NCBI GenBank assembly: GCA_022410635.1 | Contig: JAJVDF010000257.1 | Span: forward strand, 1,549,992 to 1,613,991 | From: Tretioscincus oriximinensis | Lineage: Eukaryota; Chordata; Lepidosauria; Squamata; Gymnophthalmidae | DNA length: 64,000 nucleotides | Reading direction: 5' to 3' | Notes under the pieces: generated by a model | The model's database searches: none | What the model was told of the DNA's origin: nothing | Seen by the model: only the letters and a program-made list of their open reading frames with translations | Shown here: one piece after another, positions 24,557-37,215 of the stretch | Position numbering within the stretch: the first letter of the stretch is position 1 | Layout: each line of letters begins with the position of its first letter | Translations under genes and position numbers: made by a program

Positions 24557-26984
24557 GATGGCCTATCTGGAAGGAAATCTCTATAAATGATCCTAAAATA
24601 GTTAAACTATGATAACATATTCAAGCATTTATTCTATTTCCACAGTAGATTTTCATTTTCTCCCTTCGGGCAACATTTAATGTAGTATTCATCTGTTGTN
24701 GAAGCACTTTTCTGCAAATATATATACACTGTAGAACGTTCAGGAATTTTTTTTCATTTGATACCAATTATTACCCCTAAGCATGCATGCCAAGGGTTCA
24801 GTTCTTCTTTCATATACATGCCATTGATAAATTTAAAGGAATATTGGGGGTGAAATCTGAATTGTAAGAAAACCTTTGGCATCAAATACTTTTTTTTCTA
24901 TGTTCCCTTTTCTAAAAAATGGGGTAGGGCAGGTAGCAGAAACACCAATAGGGAAAAAGACTATGAAATTCAAATGAAGAAAAAAATGGAACAGAAAGGA
25001 GGAGGAAGGTGTTTTGATTTTCTCAACTCCCCCTTCCCTCAACCCCAAAGAACTGAAAGCAGTTTATATAATCAGTTGTTCCTGTCTTCACAACAGACAC
25101 CTTGTGAGGTACTTATAGGTGTGGCTGTGACTAGTCCAAGAATCCCCAGCTGGTTTCATGTAGAAGTGTGGAATCAAAGCAGACTTGTGTCCAGACAGGA
25201 TCAATAATCTGTTTGCAAGTCAAATTTGTGTTGTATTTGGCTCACCAGTATGTCATATAAACCAAAAGATTTGGGAGTTTAAAGCAAATTTATCCAAATT
25301 ACTAGTTTACTAGCAAAACCAATTGTAATGTTGGGTTATTGTTAATAGATTGTGATGTGTGGGTAGTTCTGGTGAAAAACTGAGAAGATGAGTGGCGAAG
25401 GAATCTGATATTGATAGCAAGTGATACAATACAACTTTGAATATATTGTAAAGGTATGAACGGATTCAAAACTGCTAAATCAATAAACCGGATTATCAGG
25501 AAATTTTGGAATAAGCAAGTGCCGAGTGGATACAGCCCAGGAGACTACCAGATACTCTAATCAGGAAACCAGACTGGCTCACTGTGTTTCATATTTTAGC
25601 GGCAAATACATTTATCATCTCAAAACAGCATGAAAAACCATTTTTCCCTGCCATCTGGAAGGCACAGTGAAAGAGAATTACAGGATCTAAACAACTTAAT
25701 CCATTTTCCTCCCCCTATCTGGAGTAACCTGGGATTGTTCAAACTCTCTGTGTAAATCCCAAAATGGTGCATATAAGAATATGCATATATGTTAATATCT
25801 ATTTCAAAATGCCTTACAATCTAGGGAAACAATTCATCTACACAAACTTTGAACTAATTGGTTCCATAGTGAAGTATGGAAGATTCCATCAGGAACCATA
25901 TACAGAAAGCTGGTGTGTCCTTGGGGAACCGATGATTGAAGACTTAGTCCATATCATAACATATACACATTAACATATATACATAAGTCATGCTCTTCTG
26001 CCAGAACAATGTGTTTGGGCTCCTTCTTACAAAATATAAATCACAGGACCCCAGAAAACAAACTATTTTATCTTTTGCAGGGACAAGATGCTGGGGTGAT
26101 ATATTGGGTACTCTTATTTTTAGTTAAGGCTAACAAACTCAGAAAAGCTTTTATTGAACAGAATGTGGTGTTTTGCAGAAGGGATGAAGATAAATGATTT
26201 ATGATTTCATTCTGTATATCTCACTGTAATTTAATTTGATAGGGCCAAATGACTAATCCATAAAGATTGGTTTCGATTCAACTTCTAACCTACAAATGCT
26301 ATCATGTTATACATTTGTCAATCTCAAATATGTCATTTTTGCAGGTATTCATGTTCACATGAATACAAAAATTGATAAGTATTGAGTCCTGTCTTATTCT
26401 CAAATTAGCATTTTAGACAGAAACAAAAATGATGTTTAGTTTTTGTGCAAGGTATAATAATTTTCACTTTCAGATAGCATCTGCAATGGAAGGATTTATT
26501 TACAGTTCTGGAAGCATGTGGGTGCATTTGTTTAGATTTCTGGAAGTAGAATAGTTCAGATAAAGTTGACTTTCAAGGACCGTAGCTTCTACTTAAAAAT
26601 AAAGTTTCATTTTTTCAATCTTTTTATTGAAAACTCAAAATATATTAACAGCTTCTACATGCAGACTTACATGGCTATTTTTAAAAACTTGTTATTTAGA
26701 ACCTGAGAATTTATGATACTGACCTCAACAGCATTGCTTTTTCTCACATACATTTTTGTCCTCTGTTGAAGAAGCCCTACTTCCTCTACAACAAAATACA
26801 TTTTTAGGGACATGCTGTAATTGTTTGCATTAGTTTTATGCAGTTACAGGAATTCAAGTGAAGCAAAAGTGACCGAACTTTAGGCTATACGTTTTTGGGA
26901 CTAGGAGTTAGCCTGAAAGAGGCAGAGGTCTTGTATCAGCCTACTCCACAAGGAGGCTACCCTTCCATGCTGTTATAGTGAGCC

Positions 26985-27215
26985 AGAGCTGAAGACAGTC
27001 CAACAGTTCAGCTGTTTGGGATGCATCATCATCTCAGATCCCAAGGCTATCAAAGAGATCAATAACAGGTTAGCAAAGACAGTGCACTTGGTAGACTGTA
27101 CAAAAGAGTCTAGAATAACAAGCATCTGAAGAAAAGCATGAAGTTCAGTGTGTACAGTGCCATTGTATTGTGCTGTATGGGTCTGACAAATCAGTCACTG
27201 TCAGTAGGCTGCCCT
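26985..27215 (+). mobile_element. Decayed RTE/RTE-X-like LINE RT C-terminus
   Basis: In broken frames the sequence gives INNRLAKTVHLVDCTKES, then KFSVYSAIVL-type residues and VLYGSDKSVT. The order resembles the NRIAKA / TKLKVYRAVVL / LLYGSETWT region of RTE-related reverse transcriptases. There are several stops and no 3' end. The family call rests on this motif order only. Confidence 0.45.
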
Positions 27216-29361
27216 ACCTGTCAATCATGAGGGTTGGAGACACCATCCAAAAAGCTGTCTCCTCTTTGAGAATACATAGAGGATTAGCCTCAAGAACAAA
27301 AGAAAACAGCGGAAGAACCAAAATAGAACTGCCATGTGAAGTCCAGATAAAGTCTTGCCTTGTATTCAATGGTCAGACCTGCGTATTCCACATCTGCTTT
27401 GTTAACCACCAGTGAGTCTGGTGAAGACACTGACAACTATTTCNCCCCATAAAGTGGACACTAATGTGACAGGTTTGTCAAAAAACCTGGTTCCATGAAC
27501 TTTTCTGAACTTTCAAGGTTCTTGATCAAGCATCATCCTTTGGTCTGTATCTTTGCATGGCTTGGACTGGAACAAAGTCTAGATATAAAGTTCATACTAA
27601 CTTCATAGCCAATCTCTGCAAGTGCTAATAGTCAGGAATGAAGATTTCCGGACTTAGAAACCTCAGGGGAGCAATTTTGGCAGTGTGTTTTATGGCAACA
27701 TTGAAAAGAATTCCTTGGTAAGTTGCAACATGGAGTCATTCACATAGTGCACCAGTGGATCTGTTTAATCCGTACTGATGCTGTTACAAATCAGAAGCCT
27801 TCTGAGTTAGATCAGCCTCAATATGGTACAGATGGAGCATACTAATAGTGGCTGGTTAACTCTAATCTGCAGTAACATGTAGATGAAAAGTGCTGAAGAG
27901 GATTATGAAGTTAACTAATCCAGAATTAAAGCAAGATATAAAAGACCCCTGGACCAAAATAATATTCAATAAGCTGAACAGTAAATAAAATGTACTGTAA
28001 CATAAATATGGGTAAAGTACAATGAACAAAATGTACATATTGCTTGAGTATAGCAAAGAAAAAAAGTTAATAATTGTTGATGGATAAAATACAGAAATAA
28101 CTTTGAAATTCAAAAGGTGTCATACAAAACCAGAGAGTGCAGAGAAATTAACGCTTAAGAGTTAAGAAATCCCCACACTTGAATTCATAAAGATTTTTCT
28201 TCTTGCTGCTAAAAATAAGGTTTTAAACTGTACCTATATGCTAAGTGCATTTGGATAAAGAAATACAGGTACTGTAACCTAAGAAACACTTCTGCAGTTT
28301 GTGTTTTTTACACATCTACAGATTCTCTTCAGGAACATGGTACATACTGAATGACTCATCCCTTCTGTTTTGCTGCCCGTCACTATGGAAAGCTAACAGT
28401 TTGCAAGTTATGACAGATATGATAAAAAGATACAACTAGAAGAAGCAATAATGGTATCTAGCACTGCTGAAATTAGGTCTTTTGTTAGTCCCTGTGATAC
28501 TTGAATAACAAACATTAATTCCTGCAGGACAGAAGGTGCCACAATTGGCATTTAGATACAACTATTAGAAATCGGTAATAAAAATAAATGAAGAAGTAAA
28601 ATAAAAGAAAAATAGTAGGGATGAAAGCTCCAGACTGACCAAATCTTAATTCTTGCAATTTTATTTGGGTTTTTCTCATAAATGTTCCAATATTTTAAGA
28701 TTTAATAAGCGGGTGAGATATTTAATGGTGGCAGTCCCACTTTTGGGTTGTCATTATCTGAAACAAGATAATGTTCTAAGATTGTCTGAGAACCAGAAGA
28801 TAAATTGTGCTTGAATTTATGACATGATAAATAGTTTTTGTATACTATTCTAATAAAGTAAGACAACCACGTGAATAGAGTTAAGATTTCATTCTGTAGA
28901 AAAAGGAAGAAAATATAACACAGCATGCTGTGGAAAAATAACGGTAAGGATTCTAGAACAAGTTTCATCATACCTGCAGCTACACACAAATTTATCATGC
29001 AGAGAAAACTAGAGTTGGTGCATCAAATGTCTAGCATTTTCAAATGAATTTCCTATTTTCTTGCTGAGTTCTTTACCCATTATTCCAAGTATGCTTTTTA
29101 TTTTTTAAGATATATATATTCATATTGCAGGTTTACAAAGAGCAGAAATAATCTTTATGTGGGGGAACTAATCATTGGTTGCATTATGGTTAAGTAATGA
29201 AAAACAGATTTAGCCATTCACTTGACAGCAACTATACCTTCAGTTCTGGTGTTCTGCTGTACTTGCATGATTCTGCAAGACTGCATTTCTGAATCCATTC
29301 TAAGCTCATCAGCTTCCAGCTTTGTATAGAAACATACTTCTGCATTCTTCAAGAATTCATT

Positions 29362-29790
29362 TGTAATGAAATGACCTAATTGGAGCGAGGCTCCTTTAAA
29401 TTTTCCAAGCCTAACATCTCTTAGGGGCGGGGCTTGGGATATAAAAGGGGGAGGTGCGAGGAGAAGAGGAGGGTTGTTGGTTGATTTGTTGAGAAAGAAG
29501 GAGTAGTGGTATTGATGGTTGCATTGTATATTTAATTCTCTTTGAGATTGTTTGAGATTGTGGCCAAACAACTGAAATAAAAGTGGTTCTCTGCTGGAGT
29601 GTGAAAATAAAAGACATACCAAAGAGGGAANCATAGCAGCTGGGGGAGTGGGGGATATAAAAGGAAAGCTGAGGGACTTTGAATGTGGGTAAGCAAGAGG
29701 GAAGCTTAGCCAGAGACATTAAAGACTCAGGACCTTTTCCTTACCCAGTGTAGGTAAGGACCCTGGAGTACTCCGCTCGGTTTCGTTACA
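29362..29790 (+). mobile_element. Solo LTR (429 bp) with 5-bp TSD
   Basis: The block starts TGTAATGAAA and ends TTTCGTTACA, short inverted ends with one mismatch that begin TG and end CA. TCATT flanks it at 29357-29361 and 29791-29795, a 5-bp target duplication. Inside are two TATA-type motifs, GGATATAAAAGG (about 29437 and 29653), polyadenylation-type AATAAA (about 29576) and ATTAAA (about 29719). No internal gag/pol region adjoins it, so it is a solo LTR from recombination. It lies antisense to ELMO1. Retroviral versus Ty3-type origin cannot be told. Confidence 0.75.
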
Positions 29791-29851
29791 TCATTTACTT
29801 ACTTTATTGGTAAGTTAGCTCTTATAGGGATTGGGGTACTCCAGGGTCCTA
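29757..29851. repeat. 18-bp inverted repeat across the LTR 3' border
   Basis: AGGACCCTGGAGTACTCC in the LTR pairs with GGGGTACTCCAGGGTCCT outside it, with one mismatch, about 60 bp apart. The partner lies beyond the target duplication, so it belongs to the insertion site or to another inserted piece. Confidence 0.7.
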
Positions 29852-30040
29852 TCGAGGAGTCATCGATGTGACTATGCAGAATTCTTGAGGTGACTGGTGT
29901 TTGAACCAAGTCCTAAGGGATGCAAGCCTTGTCATGAATGAGGCAAGAATTAGATTTGGAAACAGGGCTGGAAGTTAATGCATGACACAATGCTGATTAC
30001 TATTTTATAGGTAGAGCCAGAATCATAGAATAGAATAATA

Positions 30041-30345
30041 GGCAGACATGAATGGCTCAGTCGCTTAGGAAACCATCTCCCATCTAGGAGATCACGTTTC
30101 GAAGCCCTGTGTCAGACGTGGGGAAGGGTGAGCACCTTCTCCTAGCCTGTAGCTCTAACCAACCCAGCTATCTGAAAGCAAGAATTGCAAGAAATTGCAA
30201 CTGACTGCAAGTAGATACATGGGAACCACCACAGCCTGGTAGGGAATATAGAATGTAAGGCTTCGGGCAAAATACCCTTGTAAGCCGCTTTGAGTCCCTT
30301 TGAACGGTGAGAAAAGTGGGGTATAAGAGCACTTCTTTTTTTTCT
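30041..30345 (+). mobile_element. tRNA-derived SINE, full length (with shared 5' extension)
   Basis: The head AATGGCTCAGTCGCTTAGG and the B-box-like CACGTTTCGAAGCCC are followed by the standard body and by GCCGCTTTGAGTCCCTTTGA plus GTGGGGTATAAGAGCAC with a TTCTT tail. Upstream, 30001-30040 is also found next to the SINE at 59325-59629, but not next to those at 19.0 and 20.0 kb. Confidence 0.85.
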
Positions 30346-31751
30346 TCTTTGATGCTTTGTTGGTATTTATGCAGTTTCGGCTCTTGTGTTTAGTTCTAGT
30401 CCATGTCTGCCCCAAGGTTTAGTTTGTATCTGCAGTTATGGAGTTAACCCCAAGCCCGTTAGGCAGAAATTGTCTTCTAGAGGGTTTTTTTTCCTAGTGT
30501 TCTAGTGTTGATTGTATCTCAGGCTGACCCTGAACCATATTTTGCTTTTGAAATATGGCTTGGTTTGTTGCTTTCCAAAGTAGCTTTTCAAAAGCTTATC
30601 TTAGGCCCCATGCACACCAAGTTTTCCCACCTGTATTGTAGGTTCTTTGTGATGCCTGCTTTCCATGGGATACTCCAAGGATCCATCCAAAATAAGCTTT
30701 GTTGTCATAGAATAAAGAAATCGCTGATGTCCTCCAACATCAGCACTAAATGGATGCTGCTTCCATAGGGAACCTGCAGCAGCTCTGCTTTGTGCCGCTG
30801 CAGCACGAGACTTCTGGTAACATGAGAAGATACCAGCCAGTCAGAACTGCAGATTCACAGCTGACTTGACATGTGAAGTGTTATTCTTCCAGCTTTCCTC
30901 TCACCAGACCCAAGGAGCTCGCTGCAGATTTTGGAAGTAGGTATGAACAGAGCTATAATTGGGTTATAATGGGTTTAAANCCCATTTTGTTTCTTACCCC
31001 ATCACCTGCATGGGGCCTTACTTGGACTCTGTTTCCGATTTATCTTATTTCATCTTTGTAAAGATTTAAGCATTGTTTCCTTGTGTAGTCTTAATTGTGT
31101 CCTCTCACCTTGAGAAAATCTTCATCCTTGTGCCTTGAACACAACTACTTTATTAGAGGTCTTCTTCCCATTTGGCTAAGCAAGAACCAGGAGAGATCTG
31201 CTTTACCATTCAAATATCCTAAGAATTGTTTATGACAATATATACATGGTAAAGGCACATTATAGCCCCACAATCGCACCACTCAGATCTGCTCCAGTCT
31301 GTTTCAGGTCCTGCAGCTACCTTAATGTTGAGTATTCAGTCATATTCCTAAGGAGATTTCCCTTCAGTGTAGTTCCCAAGACTCAAGTTGCTATTAAGTC
31401 TGCCTTGAGCCAATTTTCTCTTTTTCTTTTGAATCTAATCTGCTTATTATGCTATCGGCAATTCTGCTCCTGCCACCTGGAAGCCAAAAGGAATAGCCAA
31501 ATGCACCTGGGATGTATTGAAATGTTTATTTGGGTTCCTTCTGTTGCCTTCTGCATTTCCCCATTTATATATCATTTAAGCTTACCAACTCTGCCTTGTT
31601 TCTCCCTGTGAAAAACAACTTTTGAATACAGATAAACATTGTGTAAAAATTCCACAGTACTAAGCAATGCTTCCAGCTCATGTGCAGCAATCAAATAGGG
31701 ACACAGTTTCCATGGTTGTTTCACAACTTTTCAGTCTTGTTCCATGTGTTT

Positions 31752-31886
31752 AGGGCCTTGGTCACAGAAGTTATTTTAAACCATCTTCTGTCCTGAAGAA
31801 CTGGACAAAACCAGAAAAAATATTGGTTTAGCCCAGTTCTTCAGGATTAAAGATGGTTTAAAGCAAGTGCAAGGTTATGGCCTAAG
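31752..31886. mobile_element. Palindromic MITE, CCTTGGTCAC family
   Basis: TTAGGGCCTTGGTCAC and TTTTAAACCATCTTCTGTCC on the left pair with AAGATGGTTTAAAG and GTTATGGCCTAA on the right. The centre holds GAACTGGACAAAACC against GGTTTAGCCCAGTTC. It is the same family as 22231-22388 and is about 135 bp and non-coding. Confidence 0.7.
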
Positions 31887-32504
31887 TTGCACAATACTGA
31901 ATAACCCTGATGAAATAATGGACAAGCTTGCAAAGTTTGTGGATAAGCTATTGATAAAGCTACAATTCAGTCCTTTTTTAAGTTTAAATTTGAGGTTTAA
32001 AACATATTTTGTAATGCTCTTACATTTCACACTACTCAACTGAGTGCATGTGTGCATCTCTTCTTATCAAAGAAAGCATTCTCCTGAGTCTAACAAAGTG
32101 AGGAAGTGGATCGATTGTTACCTTAACAATTGAATGACTACTGTTTAAGCAATAAAGCTCATCTTATAGAAATTCCACCTATTACTATTAATTGAGTAGG
32201 TTCAGGGAATTCTCTTGACAATTGAGATCAAGAACTACAAAATAGAGAAAAATTATGGTAGCAAAGACATAATTTATATATATGAAGAACCAATTTATAC
32301 CTAGGATCTTTCTCTCATACTTTATAGCAGAAAAGCTGGAAAGGATATTTATTTCACATTGACAGATAAAAAATGAATTAGGTACGTAGAATAGATGCTT
32401 ATTCAGTAACTAGTAAACTGGCACACTATAAGCTTTATAAAGCACACCTCTATGTAGATGAATATTGTACTGGGGTCAGTTAGTCTTGATTCCAGTTTAA
32501 ACTG

Positions 32505-32600
32505 TATTTATTTATTTATTTATTTATTTATTTATTTGTATTTATATCCCGCCCTATACCCAAAGGTCTCAGGGTGGCCTACCATAGGGTGGTGCACATA
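32505..32600 (-). mobile_element. L2-like LINE 3' end with (TTTA)n
   Basis: A (TTTA)n run at 32508-32536 is followed by TATATCCCGCCCTATACC and AAAGGTCTCAGGGTGGCC. On the minus strand this reads as the 3' terminal GGCGGGATATAAATA module with a TAAA-repeat tail. The sequence from 32600 on does not continue the family consensus seen at 43 kb. Confidence 0.75.
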
Positions 32601-34503
32601 TGGGATTAGAGATTTTAGACAAGGAAGCAGCATCCTTAACAGCCCCTTAAAAGGGGATGTCAAATTGGCCAAGAGGGAAGTCAAGTCTTCATACCAATTC
32701 TGTTTGAAAATAGTGCTGATGAAGTGAGCTACACCAAAGATGGCTGGTGTCAGCACATCAGAGAGAATCAAGGCTATTCCAAGGACGTGTATGAACTTTC
32801 CTTTACTTCTTCAAATCTTGCACAATTGGTGGATGGGCTAGTTCTGCCCCATACAGTATTGAACACATTTTTAATCCTAATCCTTTCTTTGAATGTGTAG
32901 CAGGTTTTTTTAAGCATGGATGGAGGTTATCCTAGACAAAAGAAGTCAGTTGCCATTCTTAGTTATTTAACTTTTTATATCTTGCCAGGAAGGGAGAAAA
33001 ATCCCCACAGAATTTTTTATCTATGATGCCAAAATACCAAAAACGAAAGGGTAACTATACAAACATCTTTAAATGGCCCTCCTCTTAAGAATAAGGAAAG
33101 AAAAATTAAGAAGGGGAAAATATTTGTGAAGTAAGAGCTGCAGGCAAAGGTAGAGGTGAAATGGAGTGAAAAAGATACATGAAGAGGATACGATTATACA
33201 ACAGACTGGGAACTTAACAGTTCTGATCTTAATAACTCTGGGAAAAATAACATTCTAAGAAGTGAAATAAATTTCTAAAATTTGTAATAGTATTGTGTAT
33301 ATCTGTGTGTGTATAGTCCCTGAAGGCTTTGTGTTTGGACAATATTTGGATAAATCCCAGGGTCACAAGTGACGTCCACAATGTTCTAAGGCTATGGTCA
33401 GGCTAGCAATGGTTGCCATGGAACCTGTCCTAGCAAGCAGCAGGAAGAGGAAAGGAGGAACATGAAGTGGAGAGGAAGAGTAAGCTAGATTCCCCTATTG
33501 CATTAAACACAGGCAATAGGCTTCTTCCACCAGCATTCACTACCCATTTCCCCCAAAGTTGTTGTGTCAGTATCTGAAAACAAAGTAATCAAATCGTGTT
33601 GAATTTTGTTTCAAAACTGATCTTATAATATATCTAACAACTAATTTTTGATGAAGATAACATGTGTGGGCACAAAGCTTTTTCTGGAACTTGAGGAAGG
33701 ATGTGTAGGCTGCTTTCTATACAACATATGCATGGGTTATGAAATATACAGCATAGAAGCTGGCTGACTCAACCTAATTAAGTTTTGAATGGTCTTCATA
33801 AAATAGTTACATTTGTCTGCACCTTTCTGACTTCTTTAAAACAAAAAGCTCCTTCACCACCTACATTATCATATCTGACGTTTCTAAGAAAATCTAAAAA
33901 GATAAGTTGTAACTTAACTGATTGACAGGAGTGTGAATCTTTATTGATAAAAACTCAGAATTATTGCAGGTGTTCAGTACCAGAGCATATCTACAGATTT
34001 GGATTTTTCCAATATTGAAGGATACAGAAGTGTTTTGCTGATTTGCTAAGCAAACTTGCTTAAGGCAGTTGATAGTGTCCAGCAAACAATGAAGGGAATG
34101 TGAACTTCTTCCTAGATCATTGTAAAAAGTCCAGGAGAATTGAAATTAAGCCGAGGGATAAAAAAAACTCTCCTCCCCCACTAACACAGTTCAAGTCAAC
34201 AATTAGATTTTGATGATGGCTACTGCTTTGCCTCCACACTTATCTGTATCAGTTTGTCTTGTGATTTAACATTGCTAACAACTGCGAATAAACTGAAGTA
34301 ACTGTAAGAAGATTTTAGAGGTATCTGTAATCACAATAACAGAAATCATGTTTCATGAAACTTGCTAACTGTGACTAATATTATGTTAGTTTCAGATCTG
34401 AATTTACAAAAAAATATAATTTTCCCCAGTATATGTTCAAATTATTAAAAAATACAGAATAAAACCTGCATATCAGAGGAAGCCCTTGCAGGATGACTCA
34501 CTT

Positions 34504-34590
34504 CTGACTTCAAGAAATATATCACAAAAGCAATCAATTTCTCCTCAAACTGAATAGGACCATTTTAAAGGCATCATTTCTCATTGCATC
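34504..34590. repeat. 86-bp dispersed repeat, copy 1
   Basis: The segment from CTGACTTCAAGAAATATATC through AAAGGCATCATTTCTCATTG recurs at 38097-38182 with scattered changes. Both copies are in the same direction and in adjacent ELMO1 introns, on either side of the exon at 37819-37923. It is of unknown family. Confidence 0.75.
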
Positions 34591-36375
34591 CATAATCTGT
34601 CTGATGACTTCATTCTGCAGTTGTGTCATTTTCACGGTCTAGAGAAGAATCCTCCTGAAATAATTTACTTTTAAAAAAGAATTGTACCCTCAAAGAAAAT
34701 CTCAGTCGTTTATTGTAGAAACAGTAAGAAAATCATAGAAACAATAAGTGGGAGAATGAAATCCCATCAAACATGAAAGAGGGAAAGATGTAACTTCTGA
34801 AAATGATTGGAAGACTCATTAAGATTGTGCGACTCCATAGCTAAAAAGGGGGTTATTCCAAAGGGGAAAATCACTTTCTGTTGTTTAACATACTGATAAT
34901 ACTAAAAGCCACAGATATCTGTGGAAACAAAATATTGATCCTTTAGTTTGACGAGCAAGGCTTATTCTATCCTTTGTTAAAGTTCCTCCTCAAATTCATT
35001 TCAAAATTGAATCAGATCAGAAAGGAAATCATAACACAATCTAAACCTGGAATGATAAATCCCTGACCTATGGGGTTACACTCTTTCTTCAGGCAGATTT
35101 CTGTAGTTCTGCAGAATTATACTAGATATTGGTCTGAAAAAGTCCTTTATCCTGCTCTACAATAGGTATTGAACTGACAGTTAAGAGATGAACTGACAGC
35201 TAAAATAGTTGGAGGAGAGAGTAAAAGGCTGAGGTAAAAAGGAGGGAGATCTGAAATGGAGTTCTAAAAGCAAAGTTGAAGAGTTTGGTGAGTTGGAGAA
35301 AACCCTCAAGGGAGATGCGAAGATGATAAAGTGTTGCCAATGAAAGCAGGAACGGGCTTGAGAAAGACAACCGAGAACTGTATTAAGAGAATAACGGAAG
35401 CTGCTGTAAAGAAAAGTGCAAAGATCTTGTTCCAGAAGATGTCAATTTGACTGAAAACTATGATTCTGAAAAGTTAAATTCTTTTAGGTTCAACAAACAT
35501 CTAAAGGAAAATGAACCACAATGCTGTATTTGAGATATACAAAGATGTTACAAGGGAGAGATCAAGAACTACAGAAGGAAAGAGGAAGACTGTTAGAATA
35601 TAATTTTATACTAAAGGCAAAAATCTCTAGCAGTGCTGCTTCTCATTAATTTCCAGGTCATGTACCAAGCAAGGCATGTCAGGAGACCTTTCACAACAAC
35701 CTATGGCTTTAATAAGCGTGAAAGATTTAACATAAGTAATCTTTGAATGGGTACAGCTGGAAATTAGATTTCTTTTGCATACTACATTGGCGACATTTTA
35801 TTTCTCTTTAATGTCAAGCATACTTTACAAATATCTCAAGAGTTTTTTTAGTTTTATATGTACTTTAATGAACTTTGCAAATTATGATAAAAACTTTTTT
35901 TCTTATTTTCCTCCTTTAAAACCTAGGTTTTATGGTCGAGGGCTTTATATCTTAATGGTTTGATTTATACTTTTGATTGACAGAGACAGAGATCTGACAA
36001 TTAGTAACTTATATATCTCCATAGACTATTCCTAACTGATTCTGCAATGGACATTTTTTTCTTTTTTTCTAACAGATTTAATTGCTCCAGAGTAACAAAT
36101 GTAAGATTATTATTTCTTTACATCATTGAGACTCCAACTTCTGTTTCCATTTAGGAAAAACTACAGAAAAACCTACTGAGACATCCACACCCACCCAAGC
36201 ATTCTGCTCTACCTGAGCGCCTGCTGGGGCATGGACGCTGACCCAACCACAGGTTACCAAGCCAGCCTTATGCTGCTGTGGTCAACCTCAACTACTGGGA
36301 CTCCACTCAAGTCTCCAGACAACTTCAGACACTTCCCTCTCCTCCGCTGCTTAGGACAGGGAAGGCCTACAATCC

Positions 36376-36576
36376 TAGGCTGACCAGATGACCCCTTTTT
36401 TGGGGGGTGTTGAAAACCCAGTTTTGGGGTGCCTCCCAGTTTTTTCTGAGGAAATTTTTTTCAAAAAAAGTTTTTTTTTATTTTTTGTTTGAAATTTTTT
36501 TCCCCTCAGAAAAAACCAGGAGGCACCCAAAAAATGGGTTTCCACCCCCAAAAAAAGAGGTCATCTGGTCAGCCTA
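36376..36576. mobile_element. Foldback hAT-like MITE (201 bp), copy 1
   Basis: The arms start TAGGCTGACCAGATGACCCC and end GGTCATCTGGTCAGCCTA, and pair along almost their whole length, including GTGCCTCCCAGTTTTTTCTG against CAGAAAAAACCAGGAGGCAC. The flanks TACAATCC (36368-36375) and TACTATCC (36577-36584) form an 8-bp duplication with one mismatch, consistent with hAT. Long runs of T, A and G make the interior low-complexity. Confidence 0.8.
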
Positions 36577-36688
36577 TACTATCCCCAACACACAGGGAGG
36601 TGAAGACTTTATTGCGAGCCTTCACAGACAATTAAGTAATAAGAGAGGATTATGAAAAGAAGGATTTTGAGGTAAATTATATGTTCCC

Positions 36689-36891
36689 TAGGCTGACCAG
36701 ATGACCCCTTTTTTGGGGGGTGGAAAACCCATTTTTGGGGTGCCTCCTGGTTTTTTCTGAGGAAAAAAAAGTTAAAAACAATTTTTTTTTTGAAAAAAAA
36801 TCTTTTGGGGAAAAAAATTCTTCAGAAAAAAATGGGAGGCACCACAAAACTGGGTTTTCAACCCNCCAAAAGTGGTCGTCTGGTCAGCCTG
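36689..36891. mobile_element. Foldback hAT-like MITE, copy 2
   Basis: This has the same termini and arms as the element 112 bp upstream (TAGGCTGACCAGATGACCCC on the left, GTCGTCTGGTCAGCCTG on the right). No matching 8-bp flanks were found. It could be a second insertion with a mutated site or a local duplication. Two Ns fall in or next to it (36864 and 36904). Confidence 0.7.
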
Positions 36892-37129
36892 AATTGCATA
36901 ACANAACAGAGTAAAAGTCATTTGAAAATAAAAGAATAATAGAACACTGCAAAGAATCACGCACTACCCCCTAGAGCAGAAGTCCCTAAGCCCATGAACA
37001 TCCAATCACGTAGGACTTCACTGCAGGGCTTCTCACTCTAGGCCTATTAATGTATCTCAATCCTGCTTCACACAAGCCAGAATATTTTAAGACTGTCCCT
37101 TCCCACTCAGAGCTTCCACGCACTCCAAG

Positions 37130-37215
37130 TCTGACAAAAGAAGGACCCCAGTCAGTGGGCAGGGCTAGCTTTATAGGTCCAGCCTGCCACCTGATTGGGT
37201 ACTCCATCACTGGGT
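37130..37215 (-). promoter_or_regulatory. CCAAT- and TATA-like pair, minus strand
   Basis: On the minus strand ACCCAATCAGG is followed about 20 bp later by ACCTATAAAGC and then GCCCTGCCCACTG. The surroundings (about 36.99-37.29 kb) are GC-richer than the intron background. It may be the promoter of an old LTR or a chance arrangement. No terminal repeats or duplication were found. Confidence 0.25.
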
